Assembly (NCBI RefSeq): GCF_026723865.1
Contig: NZ_CP113529.1
Coordinates: 1,116,001-1,180,000 of the forward strand
Direction of reading: 5' to 3'
Length of the DNA stretch: 64,000 bases
Source: Mycobacterium sp. Aquia_216
GTDB taxonomy: Bacteria; Actinomycetota; Actinomycetes; Mycobacteriales; Mycobacteriaceae
The notes beneath the pieces were generated by a model. That model was not told the origin of the DNA and made no database searches. It saw nothing but the letters and a program-made list of their open reading frames with translations. The first letter of the stretch is position 1. Each line of letters starts with the position of its first letter. The position numbers and the translations under genes were made by a program. Shown one piece after another: positions 1 to 7,148 of this stretch.

Positions 1-677
1 CCGCGGGCGGCAGCGCGGATGCACAGCTCGCCCCATCCGGTGCCGATTTCGAGCACCCTGCTGCCCTGGTGAACTCCGGCGATATCGAGCAGCCGATCGA
101 TCTTGCGGTGTTGCGCCGCAGCCAAATCCGACGAGGACGCCGGCAGCTGCTTGAACAGAGCGCAGGAATACGTCATGGTCTCGTCGAGGAATTCGGTGAA
201 CAGGTCGTTGGACAAGTCGTAATGCTCGGCGATGTTGCGCCGGGCGCGCTCCCGGCTGGCGTCCCGCCACCGCGGCCGGAAGGCCGGCGCAATCGGACGC
301 AGCCACTGCAGCGGTCGCGGCACCAGCTCGCCCACCGACGAGGCGAACACCGTCAACACCTCGCTGAGGTCATCCGAGGACCACTCGCCGGCCATGTAGG
401 ACTCGCCGAATCCGATCAGGCCGTAGCGCCCGATCCGGCGGGCCAACGCTTCCGGGTGGTGGACGACCAAGGTCGGCACCGTCGGGTCGGCCGCGCCGAC
501 CGCCGTGCCGTCGGGGTAGGCCACTCGCAGCGGTAGGCGAGCGGCCGCGCGGCGCAGCAGCCGGTCGGCGGCCACGGCTGATGCCGAGCTGACGGGACCG
601 GACGGTACCTTCGCGACGGCCGGCCAGTTCCTGGATTCGATTGCCGCCGAATGCTTTCGGATGGTCTGTACGGTCAT
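1..677 (-). CDS. ufaA1: Cyclopropane-fatty-acyl-phospholipid synthase family methyltransferase, 5' part only
   Basis: SAM-dependent methyltransferase of the cyclopropane fatty acid synthase family, acting on acyl chains of phospholipids. About 225 N-terminal codons are present and the rest lies beyond the left edge. The protein starts MTVQTIRKHS at 677. It carries the family segment AEHYDLSNDLF, the stretch MTYSCALF, and SAM-binding motif I as VLEIGTGWGEL close to the edge. The ATG overlaps the stop of the DUF1365 gene (ATGA), so the two are translationally coupled. Order and sequence match Rv0447c. The exact product (10-methyl/tuberculostearic or cyclopropane chains) cannot be told from this part. 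Confidence 0.93.
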   Translation of the reverse strand, partial: MTVQTIRKHSAAIESRNWPAVAKVPSGPVSSASAVAADRLLRRAAARLPLRVAYPDGTAVGAADPTVPTLVVHHPEALARRIGRYGLIGFGESYMAGEWSSDDLSEVLTVFASSVGELVPRPLQWLRPIAPAFRPRWRDASRERARRNIAEHYDLSNDLFTEFLDETMTYSCALFKQLPASSSDLAAAQHRKIDRLLDIAGVHQGSRVLEIGTGWGELCIRAAAR

Positions 678-1372
678 CGCGGTACCACCGGAACTCGACG
701 TAACCACAGTTTGATCCCCTGAATTCGGATGCGTGCGGCGACCACCAGCGGTGCCAGTGGCGAAATGATTTGCATGATCGCGACCTGGCGTACGGTCGCC
801 GGTCGCCGTTGTCCGCGCACGTTGGCGACGAACGCCGGCTGTCGATCGCGGCGCAGCTCCACGGTGATGTCGACTTCGGTGTCGGGCCGTGGTGCTCGCA
901 CCAGGTAGTAACCGTCCACCGCGTTGAACGGCGAAACATACAGCTTCTTCGCGGTCACCACCGGCAGCTCGGCCGGGGGCAGGAGGTAGGCGTGTCGCTC
1001 GCCGTAGGTGTTGTGTACCTCGGCGATCACATGGCGCAGCCGGCCGTCGCGGTCGTGGCACCAGAAGACGCTCAGCGGGTTGAAGACATAGCCGAATACG
1101 CGTGCCTGCAGCAGCGCGGTGATGCGACCGTCGGGGGCGGCCAGGCCGCGGTTGGCGAAGAAGACGCCGAGCCGGTCGCGCAATGAGCCGTGCTGCGGGT
1201 CGGTGAAGTGATCCGAGGCCCGGAACCGGGCGAACGGCCGCAGCCACCAGGGCAACCGGGGCGGCTCGTCGACATCGATATACCAGCTGTAGCTTCGGTA
1301 TTCGAACGAATGGCGTACGGGGGCCTGTCGCGAATGGCTGATTGTGGTGCGATAAATCGCGGGCGTCAGCAC
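674..1372 (-). CDS. DUF1365 family protein (Rv0448c-like)
   Basis: A 232-residue DUF1365 protein. The family is regularly encoded beside a cyclopropane synthase and an FAD oxidoreductase, as here, and is thought to serve fatty-acid modification. Its own reaction is not established. Visible family features are the N-terminal TPAIYRTTISHSRQAPVRHSF, the block FGYVFNPLSVFWCHDRDG near residue 95, and YVSPFNAVDGYYLVR near residue 145. Start ATG 1372 overlaps the upstream oxidoreductase stop by 7 bases. The stop overlaps the ufaA1 start. The three genes therefore form one operon read leftwards. Confidence 0.9.
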   Translation of the reverse strand: MLTPAIYRTTISHSRQAPVRHSFEYRSYSWYIDVDEPPRLPWWLRPFARFRASDHFTDPQHGSLRDRLGVFFANRGLAAPDGRITALLQARVFGYVFNPLSVFWCHDRDGRLRHVIAEVHNTYGERHAYLLPPAELPVVTAKKLYVSPFNAVDGYYLVRAPRPDTEVDITVELRRDRQPAFVANVRGQRRPATVRQVAIMQIISPLAPLVVAARIRIQGIKLWLRRVPVVPR

Positions 1373-2667
1373 CGTGCCACCGCCTCCCGGCGGGTCGCCG
1401 CCGGCCAGTCGGCACCGAGACGGCGCGCCGCGGCCAGGCCCGAGGCGGCGCCGTCCTCGTGAAAGCCCCAGCCGTGGTAGGCGCCCGCGAATGCCACCCG
1501 GTCGTCGTCCAGCGTCGGCAATAATGCTTGTGCTGCAACGGATTCCAGCGTGTACAAGGGATGGCTGTAGGTCATTTCGGCGACCACCGACGCCGGATCG
1601 ACCCGGTCGTGACCGCCCAGGGTCACCAGATAGCGGCGGTTGCCATTCAGTCGCATCAGTCTGCTGACGTCATAGCTGACCACGACTTGGTCCTTCTCGG
1701 GGGTGACCAGGTAATTCCATGATGCGCGGGCCCGGGGATGCCGGGGCAGCACCGATTCGTCGGTGTGCAGTTGCGCGCGGTTGGTCGAGTACGGAATCGC
1801 GCCCAGCACCGCGCGCTCCCACGGGTTCGGCTCGTCGAGCAGCAGCAGCGCCTGGTCGGGATGCACGGCGACCACGGCGGCGTCGAAGAAGCGCGGAGCG
1901 TTGGCGCCCGCCTGCACCCGCACGCCACCGGGTACCCGCCGCAGCGAATTCACCGGCGTCCCGGTCGACACCTCGGCGAGGCGAGCGGCGACGGCCTGCA
2001 CGTATTGCGCCGAGCCTCCGGTCACGGTGCGCCAGGTAGGGGAGCCGAACACCGACAGCATGCCGTGGTGGTCGAGAAAGACGAACAGGTAGCGGGCCGG
2101 ATAGCGCAGGGCGTCGTCTCCGGCGCACGACCACACCGCGGCCACCAGCGGGGTGATGAAAAAGTCGATGAAAAACGACGAGAACCGGTACCGGTTCAGG
2201 AAGGCTTCCAGCGTCTCCGGGACGTCCTGCGCGGCGGCGTCCTCGCGGAGCAGCCGCGAGGCAGCGCGGTGGAACCGGATGATCTCGCCGAGCATCAGCA
2301 GGTAGCGGGGCCGCAGCGCCTGCGGGCACGCGAACAACCCGCTGGCCCCCAGGGCGCCGGCGTACTCGAGCCCGATGTCGTCGGCGCGCACCGACATCGA
2401 CATCTCCGACGGCTGGGTGGCCACGCCGAGGTCGTCGAACAGTCGGCACAGCGTCGGATAGGTCCGGTCGTTGTGCACCAGGAACGCCGAGTCGACGCCG
2501 ATAACGCGGCCGCCGTCGTCCACGAAATGGGTGTGAGCGTGGCCGCCGAGCCGCACGTCGGCTTCATACAGGGTGACGCGGTCACGGCCGGACAGGACGT
2601 AGGCGGCGGTGAGGCCGGCCACGCCGCTGCCGATGACGGCAACCGACCGCGCGTGTGACGAGTCCAC
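1366..2667 (-). CDS. FAD-dependent amine-oxidase-like oxidoreductase (Rv0449c-like)
   Basis: A 433-residue flavoprotein. The N-terminus has the dinucleotide-binding loop VIGSGVAGLTAAYVLSG followed by the acidic strand end YEAD. The C-terminus has the FAD-contacting segment FAGAYHGWGFHEDGAASGL typical of amine-oxidase/desaturase-like flavoproteins. It is first in the operon with DUF1365 and ufaA1, so it probably oxidises or reduces the acyl intermediate handled by UfaA1; this is inferred from context. The start at 2667 gives MDSSHARSVAVIGSG, placing the Rossmann motif at the usual distance. The length is normal for the family. Confidence 0.9.
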   Translation of the reverse strand: MDSSHARSVAVIGSGVAGLTAAYVLSGRDRVTLYEADVRLGGHAHTHFVDDGGRVIGVDSAFLVHNDRTYPTLCRLFDDLGVATQPSEMSMSVRADDIGLEYAGALGASGLFACPQALRPRYLLMLGEIIRFHRAASRLLREDAAAQDVPETLEAFLNRYRFSSFFIDFFITPLVAAVWSCAGDDALRYPARYLFVFLDHHGMLSVFGSPTWRTVTGGSAQYVQAVAARLAEVSTGTPVNSLRRVPGGVRVQAGANAPRFFDAAVVAVHPDQALLLLDEPNPWERAVLGAIPYSTNRAQLHTDESVLPRHPRARASWNYLVTPEKDQVVVSYDVSRLMRLNGNRRYLVTLGGHDRVDPASVVAEMTYSHPLYTLESVAAQALLPTLDDDRVAFAGAYHGWGFHEDGAASGLAAARRLGADWPAATRREAVARC

Positions 2668-2724
2668 AACTCCTATTCGGAGCCGACGAACTGGCGGATG
2701 GGCTGCTGGTTGCTTAACCGATTT

Positions 2725-4470
2725 CTAGCCGAAAGTGAACGAAAACACCTGCAGGCCCTTGCTGACTTGCATGTCGAGCTGATCACGGTGCGCGCCGTCG
2801 TCGGCCACGATCTGGTGCAGCGTGGGAGCACCACCGATCGGTGTGGTGGTGGTCTTCCCATCCCGGGTCACGGTGATGGTTCCGGTGCCGCCGACGACGG
2901 CATAGACATTTCTGGCCGTGTAGTTCAGCCGGATGGCGGCATCGTCGCTTTCGGCGGTGATGCCCTGGTCGTCCAGGGTCCACCGGCCGCGCAAGGCGAA
3001 TCTGTCGTTGGCCACCTGCCCCGGGAAGTTGAACCCGGCGGTGCCGGGCTGGTAGCTGCCGTCCCCCCCGTAGTAGGTGGCTTTGTCGGGCGCCAGGTAG
3101 GTCTCGGGGGTGAGGTTGGTCTTCGGCGTGGTGTCGACGCCGTTCGCCGGCGCGGGCAGCCGGGCGTTCGGATTGGCATCGACCAGCAACTGGCGGATCA
3201 GCTTCTCGGTGCCGTCGTAGTCGCCTTCGCCGAACTTGGTGTGCCGGACGGCTCCGTTCGCGTCGATCAGGTACTCGGCCGGCCAGTACATGTTGCTGAA
3301 CGCATTCCAGGTCGCGTAGTCGTTGTCCAGCGCAATCGGGTAGTCGATGTGCAGCCCGGCGGCACCGCTGGCCACGTTGCCGGCGACCCGCTCGAACGCG
3401 TACTCGGGGGTGTGTACCCCGATCACCACCAATCCGCTGTCGCGATACCGGTTGTACCAATCGACGACGTGCGGGATGGCGCGCTGGCAATTGATGCAGG
3501 AGTAGGCCCAGAAGTCGATCAGCACCACCTTGCCCCGCACCGAAGCCGCGTCGAGCGGCTTGCCGTCCGGCGTGTTGAGCCATTCGGTGATGCCGGTGAG
3601 GGCGGGTGCCTGCCCGCACTCTTGCAGCTCGGTGGAGCCGTCGGTGCAGTTGGTGATGAGACCGTTACTCGTGTTGCCCGAATTGAATTGCAGGTTGCTA
3701 CCAGTGGCCGGTTGCTGCGGGCGGCTAGTCGGAATCAGCGTGCGCTGGATATCGTTGACGTCCAATCGATTTTGCATCGCCGTTGTGTAGTCGGGGATGG
3801 CGCGTTGCAGCATCGCGGGCAAGTTGAACACCAGCGCGACCGCCAACACGATCATCGCGATTCCCCCGACGATCTGAATCTGGCGCTGCCAGCGGCGGAA
3901 GGACGCAACGCGCTCGGCGACGTGCCGACCGGCCAGCGCGAAAGCCAACAGCGGAAGCGCGTTGCCGAGCGCGAACGTCGCGGTCAACACGACCACGGCC
4001 GGGCCTAGCTGTGCCGTGCCCCCGGCCACCACGATCGCGGCCAGCACCGGTCCCGCGCATGGCACATACAACGCGCCCAACGCCAATCCCAACCCGAAAC
4101 CATCTGTGCCGCTACCAAATTGGCGTTGTGGCAGGGATGCGAACGGCCGCTCGATCAGGTGTTGCAGCGGCGGAAAGATCAACCCCAGGCCGATGAGGGT
4201 CAGCACCACCAGGGCGGTCCACCGGATGGCGTCCTGCGGAAGATGCAACGCCGACAACAGCGCGGACCCGATCAGCGTGGCGATGCTGAAGCTGCAAACG
4301 AGGCCGGCGATCACCATGTATGGACGGGTCGTGGCGCGCATGCTGCGACTGCTGGCGCCGGTGCCGCCGCCCATGCCGGACAGAAAAATCACCGGGAGCA
4401 CCGGCAGGATGCACGGTGAGATGCCGGTGATCAGGCCGCCGAGGAAGCCGATGAGCGCAATTGTTTGCAT
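2725..4470 (-). CDS. DipZ-like CcdA-thioredoxin fusion, cytochrome c biogenesis type
   Basis: A 581-residue membrane protein joining a CcdA/DsbD-type electron-carrier domain to an extracytoplasmic thioredoxin domain. The N-terminal half has several membrane segments and the paired CcdA cysteines (Cys20 in [10 protein letters not shown], Cys138 in YVPCAGPV). The thioredoxin part carries the CxxC site at Cys325/Cys328 in [13 protein letters not shown]. The last ~150 residues form the extra beta-rich domain found in mycobacterial DipZ. It likely passes reducing power from the cytoplasm to exported proteins. It is clearly homologous to H37Rv dipZ (Rv2874), which sits elsewhere, next to mpt70/mpt83. 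Whether this is a moved orthologue or a second copy cannot be told. It sits where H37Rv has mmpL4/mmpS4. Confidence 0.9.
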   Translation of the reverse strand: MQTIALIGFLGGLITGISPCILPVLPVIFLSGMGGGTGASSRSMRATTRPYMVIAGLVCSFSIATLIGSALLSALHLPQDAIRWTALVVLTLIGLGLIFPPLQHLIERPFASLPQRQFGSGTDGFGLGLALGALYVPCAGPVLAAIVVAGGTAQLGPAVVVLTATFALGNALPLLAFALAGRHVAERVASFRRWQRQIQIVGGIAMIVLAVALVFNLPAMLQRAIPDYTTAMQNRLDVNDIQRTLIPTSRPQQPATGSNLQFNSGNTSNGLITNCTDGSTELQECGQAPALTGITEWLNTPDGKPLDAASVRGKVVLIDFWAYSCINCQRAIPHVVDWYNRYRDSGLVVIGVHTPEYAFERVAGNVASGAAGLHIDYPIALDNDYATWNAFSNMYWPAEYLIDANGAVRHTKFGEGDYDGTEKLIRQLLVDANPNARLPAPANGVDTTPKTNLTPETYLAPDKATYYGGDGSYQPGTAGFNFPGQVANDRFALRGRWTLDDQGITAESDDAAIRLNYTARNVYAVVGGTGTITVTRDGKTTTTPIGGAPTLHQIVADDGAHRDQLDMQVSKGLQVFSFTFG

Positions 4471-4705
4471 ACGTGTTATTCGAGACGACCGGGGCTACGG
4501 ATTGGTTCAACCCTACTCGTTCGCCGCCGCCTTCCGGCGGATCGCCAATCCGCCGGAGCGGCTCACCGACGCCTACGCCGATAACCCGGAGGCCATGCCG
4601 CCCGAGCAGTGGAACATCGAATTCGGCCCAGCGCCTGCCCGGGTGCTCAGCGCCACCTGTATGGCCTCCTCGCCGAATCGCCATGAGCGGAAAGAAGATT
4701 GGGAT

Positions 4706-4942
4706 ATGCGAATCGTGCGTTCGTCCATGGTGCCGTCGGTCGCCGCCTTGATGGGCCGCTGGTTCTAGTGGCCGACGCCGGTGCGGACGCGTCCGGCCAG
4801 CCAGATGTTGCGGCCGTTCGGGCCCCGCCCAGCGGTTCGTACGCTGCTCAATGAACCGCTGCTGTCGCCCGACAACGACCGATCGACCGACGGGGAGGCG
4901 GCCAACACCGATCGCCTCCAGACGAGCTCACCACCCTACTGA
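4706..4942 (+). pseudogene. Remnant of an MmpL transporter C-terminus
   Basis: Reading rightwards from ATG 4706, the frame gives RIVRSSMVPSVAALMGRWF, then a TAG at 4766-4768, then WPTPVRTRP and a tail ending in TGA at 4940-4942. This is the last transmembrane helix and tail typical of MmpL (RND-type lipid/siderophore transporter) proteins, which read MGRWFWWP. The TAG stands where Trp (TGG) is expected. No other MmpL sequence remains. The same frame is open leftwards to about 4496 (SFAAAFRRIANPPERL...), but I do not recognise that part. H37Rv has mmpL4 at this place on the opposite strand, so origin and rearrangement history are unclear. Confidence 0.65.
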
Positions 4943-4955
4943 CGCCCTCGCGGCG

Positions 4956-5267
4956 TCACAGCGCCACCACTTGCGGCAGGATGTCGCTTGCCTGCAGCCC
5001 CGACTCGCCGCAGGTGCGGCAGTGCGTGCCCGGGTAGCGCCGAAGGCGTCCGACCTTCACCCGTGCCTCCGGCTCGACGTGCTGGCCACGCACTACACAC
5101 AGCATGTCGACGATCAGCCCGGCCTCGCGGGCGTGCACGTGCACGATCCGTGTCGTCGGGGCGTCGGAGTCGCCGACGAGGTCACGCCAGTCGAGGGCCG
5201 TGGCTGGGTTCATTGCCGGGGTCGCGGTGCGCATGGCCACAACTATTCCCCGCGAGGTGGCCACCAA
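4956..5267 (-). CDS. Small hypothetical protein with C-terminal CxxC
   Basis: A 103-residue reading frame (ATG 5267; an internal ATG gives MRTATPAMNP) that I do not recognise. It contains HVHAREAGLIVDMLCVVRGQ, then a positively charged stretch VKVGRLRRYPG and THCRTCGES, a CxxC that could bind metal or be redox active. Residue use looks protein-like. It lies alone between the MmpL remnant and the Rv0455c terminator. A small metal-binding or redox partner protein is only a guess, and it may be a chance frame. Confidence 0.45.
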   Translation of the reverse strand: MVATSRGIVVAMRTATPAMNPATALDWRDLVGDSDAPTTRIVHVHAREAGLIVDMLCVVRGQHVEPEARVKVGRLRRYPGTHCRTCGESGLQASDILPQVVAL

Positions 5268-5329
5268 ACATCCACCGAACGGGCTGACAACGGTTGATTC
5301 GGTGCTCCCCCGATCGGGGGACGGAAAAG

Positions 5330-5362
5330 CAATTGGCCCCGGGCCCGGCCCGGGGCCAATTG
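5330..5362 (-). terminator. Strong intrinsic terminator of the Rv0455c-like gene
   Basis: A perfect 15-bp inverted repeat (left arm CAATTGGCCCCGGGC at 5330-5344, right arm 5348-5362) with a 3-base loop. On the minus strand it is followed by GCTTTTCC. It lies 20 bases beyond the stop of the minus-strand gene ending at 5382. This is one of the cleanest hairpin-plus-T terminators in the window. Confidence 0.8.
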
Positions 5363-5381
5363 GAGTGAGTCAGGGGGTTAG

Positions 5382-5834
5382 TCAGCCCCAGTTCCAGACC
5401 GACATGTCGCCGGGCGGGTACGTGTTGCAGATGTCGGTCGACTTGGCGACGACACCCTTGTTGTTGAAGAAGATCTTCATGTGGTTGGGCCAGGCCACCC
5501 ACAGCGGGTCGGAGACCGGGGCGTAGAAGTTCTCCGAGTAGGCCCGGCGATCCTGCGGCGCCAAGGAGTAGAACCAGTGCGCCTTGTCGATCGCCGCCTG
5601 CGAGACGTTCGGGTGGTTATTGAAGTCGATCATGTACCGCTGGTAGTACACCGGGCTGGTATCCCGGGTGGCCGCGAGTATCTGCTCGGCATCGCAGGTG
5701 GTGTTGATCATCCGGCGGGGGATCGGGAAGTCCTCCGTGGAGTCTGCTACCGCGGTCGTCGGGAAAATCACAGCGGCCATACCCAGGGCAAGAAAGGCGG
5801 CGCCTGCACGCAGGCAAGAAGTCAGCCGAGACAT
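5382..5834 (-). CDS. Secreted siderophore-export factor, Rv0455c family (DUF5078)
   Basis: A 150-residue exported protein. The N-terminus is a Sec signal peptide ([18 protein letters not shown]..., predicted cleavage after TTAVA). The mature part keeps the family signature [33 protein letters not shown] and the ending GDMSVWNW, with two cysteines (TTCDAEQ, DICNTYP) that can form a disulfide. Rv0455c is known to be needed for mycobactin/carboxymycobactin secretion in M. tuberculosis together with MmpL4/MmpS4 and MmpL5/MmpS5. Here no mmpS4/mmpL4 lies beside it. The transcript looks leaderless and ends at a strong terminator. Confidence 0.92.
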   Translation of the reverse strand: MSRLTSCLRAGAAFLALGMAAVIFPTTAVADSTEDFPIPRRMINTTCDAEQILAATRDTSPVYYQRYMIDFNNHPNVSQAAIDKAHWFYSLAPQDRRAYSENFYAPVSDPLWVAWPNHMKIFFNNKGVVAKSTDICNTYPPGDMSVWNWG

Positions 5835-5841
5835 AGTTGTT

Positions 5842-5847
5842 ACGGTA
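5842..5847 (-). promoter_or_regulatory. -10 element, probable leaderless start of the Rv0455c-like gene
   Basis: On the minus strand TACCGT (TAnnnT consensus) ends 7 bases before the ATG at 5834. Transcription would start at or next to the start codon. There is no Shine-Dalgarno sequence, and no obvious IdeR iron box was seen in the short upstream region. Confidence 0.5.
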
Positions 5848-5898
5848 GCACTTCGGGCGGGCCGTGGGCGAGTCTTGGTTATCTTCTAGCCCGTCTTA

Positions 5899-6807
5899 CT
5901 AGCCATCGCTATCAGGGACGATGACGTGCGAGGGGTCGGGTCGCAGGTCAGCTGGGGCCTGGCTGTAGTCACCGAACGGGCCGTCGCGCCGCTCTACTGC
6001 CGCCCGTACTCCCTGGGTTTCGGCGGTGTTGATGAAGTCGAGCGCGTCGGGAGTATTGCGCATCAGGCCGTCCAGGATGCCGCCCAGCGTCTGGGTGGAG
6101 GCCAGGCCCATGTTCTCGTAAGCCTGGTTGACGATCAGCTTCTGGGCCCGTAGCTGGGACAGCGGGATGTGCGCCAGCTCGGCGGCGATCTCGGCGACCC
6201 GCGCCTCGAGGCGCTCGAACGGCACCGCCTCGTTGATCAGCTCGATGTCGGCGGCCTGGACGCCGGACAGCGGCCGGCCGGTCAGCGAGTGCCACTTGGC
6301 CTTGGCCAGGCTCAGCCGGTACAGCCACATGCCGGTCAGATAAGCCCCCCACATGCGGCTGTACGGGGTGCCGATCACGGCGTCCTCGCTGGCGATCACG
6401 ATGTCGGCACACAGCGCGTAGTCGCTTGCCCCGCCGACGCACCAACCGTGCACCTGCGCGATCACCGGCTTGGACGCTCGCCAGATGGCCATGAACTTCT
6501 GCGTCGGCCCGGTCTCGCGGGCGCTGACCATCGCGAAGTCCTTACCCGGATCCCACTTGCCGTCGGTCATCATGGTCTCGCCCCAGTGCTGGAAGCCGCC
6601 GCTGAAGTCGTAACCGCCCGAGAACGCGCGACCGGCTCCGCGCAGCACGATGACTTTGATCCCCGGGTCCCGCTCGGCCAGGCCGATGGCGGCCTCGATC
6701 TCGTCGGGCATCGGCGGGACGATCGTGTTGAGGTGCTCGGGGCGGTTCAGCGTGATGGTGGCGACCGGGCCGGCGGCCTTGTATAGCAGCGTCTCGAAGT
6801 CAGACAT
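5899..6807 (-). CDS. echA2: Enoyl-CoA hydratase/isomerase family protein
   Basis: A 302-residue crotonase-fold protein, the positional and sequence match of EchA2 (Rv0456c). It would hydrate or otherwise process enoyl-CoA in fatty-acid breakdown. Crotonase features are VATITLNRPEHLN near the start, the oxyanion-hole region GAGRAFSGGYDFSGG, and the second loop HGWCVGGASDYALCADI. The usual catalytic Glu pair is not plainly conserved, so substrate and reaction are open. Start ATG 6807 (MSDFETLLYK) fits the family; a longer open frame upstream reads antisense to the next gene. It is the last gene of the minus-strand run. Confidence 0.88.
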   Translation of the reverse strand: MSDFETLLYKAAGPVATITLNRPEHLNTIVPPMPDEIEAAIGLAERDPGIKVIVLRGAGRAFSGGYDFSGGFQHWGETMMTDGKWDPGKDFAMVSARETGPTQKFMAIWRASKPVIAQVHGWCVGGASDYALCADIVIASEDAVIGTPYSRMWGAYLTGMWLYRLSLAKAKWHSLTGRPLSGVQAADIELINEAVPFERLEARVAEIAAELAHIPLSQLRAQKLIVNQAYENMGLASTQTLGGILDGLMRNTPDALDFINTAETQGVRAAVERRDGPFGDYSQAPADLRPDPSHVIVPDSDG

Positions 6808-6827
6808 AGCCTCAGTGTGGGCTAGCG

Positions 6828-7148
6828 CTACTCGACCGGCGGGTCGGGCTCCCGGTTTTCCGGTGTCGAGGCGTAGATCTGATCGCCGACCTTCAAATAC
6901 GGCGTGGTGAAGTACGCCGTGCTCACGACGACGGTGGTGAAGATCAACGTCGTGATGACGGCATTCGGCCAGAGTTGTCCGGTCCCGAAGCCAAAGAAGA
7001 CGATGCCGAGAGCTGAGGTGCCCCAGTAGAAGTACCGGGCCTTGCGCCGCTCGCGGATGAACCGAAAACGTGCCTGCGCCCAACCGGCGATGATCAGGGC
7101 GAGACCGGAAGCGACCAGGCCGAGTTCGATGATGTCGAGGATCTTCAC
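6828..7148 (-). CDS. Small membrane protein, two to three helices
   Basis: A 106-residue protein of unknown function. Hydrophobic segments lie at about residues 5-25 (IIELGLVASGLALIIAGWA), 43-60 and 62-80, with a basic stretch RFIRERRKAR between the first two and a polar proline-rich tail. Its start overlaps the stop of the prolyl oligopeptidase gene (ATGA at 7145-7148), so it is co-translated with it. I do not recall it at this position in H37Rv. Confidence 0.75.
   Translation of the reverse strand: MKILDIIELGLVASGLALIIAGWAQARFRFIRERRKARYFYWGTSALGIVFFGFGTGQLWPNAVITTLIFTTVVVSTAYFTTPYLKVGDQIYASTPENREPDPPVE

Noticed and set aside
4112..4684. Minus-strand frame overlapping the dipZ-like start
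   Set aside because: Mostly a shifted frame of the dipZ-like gene; no independent features.
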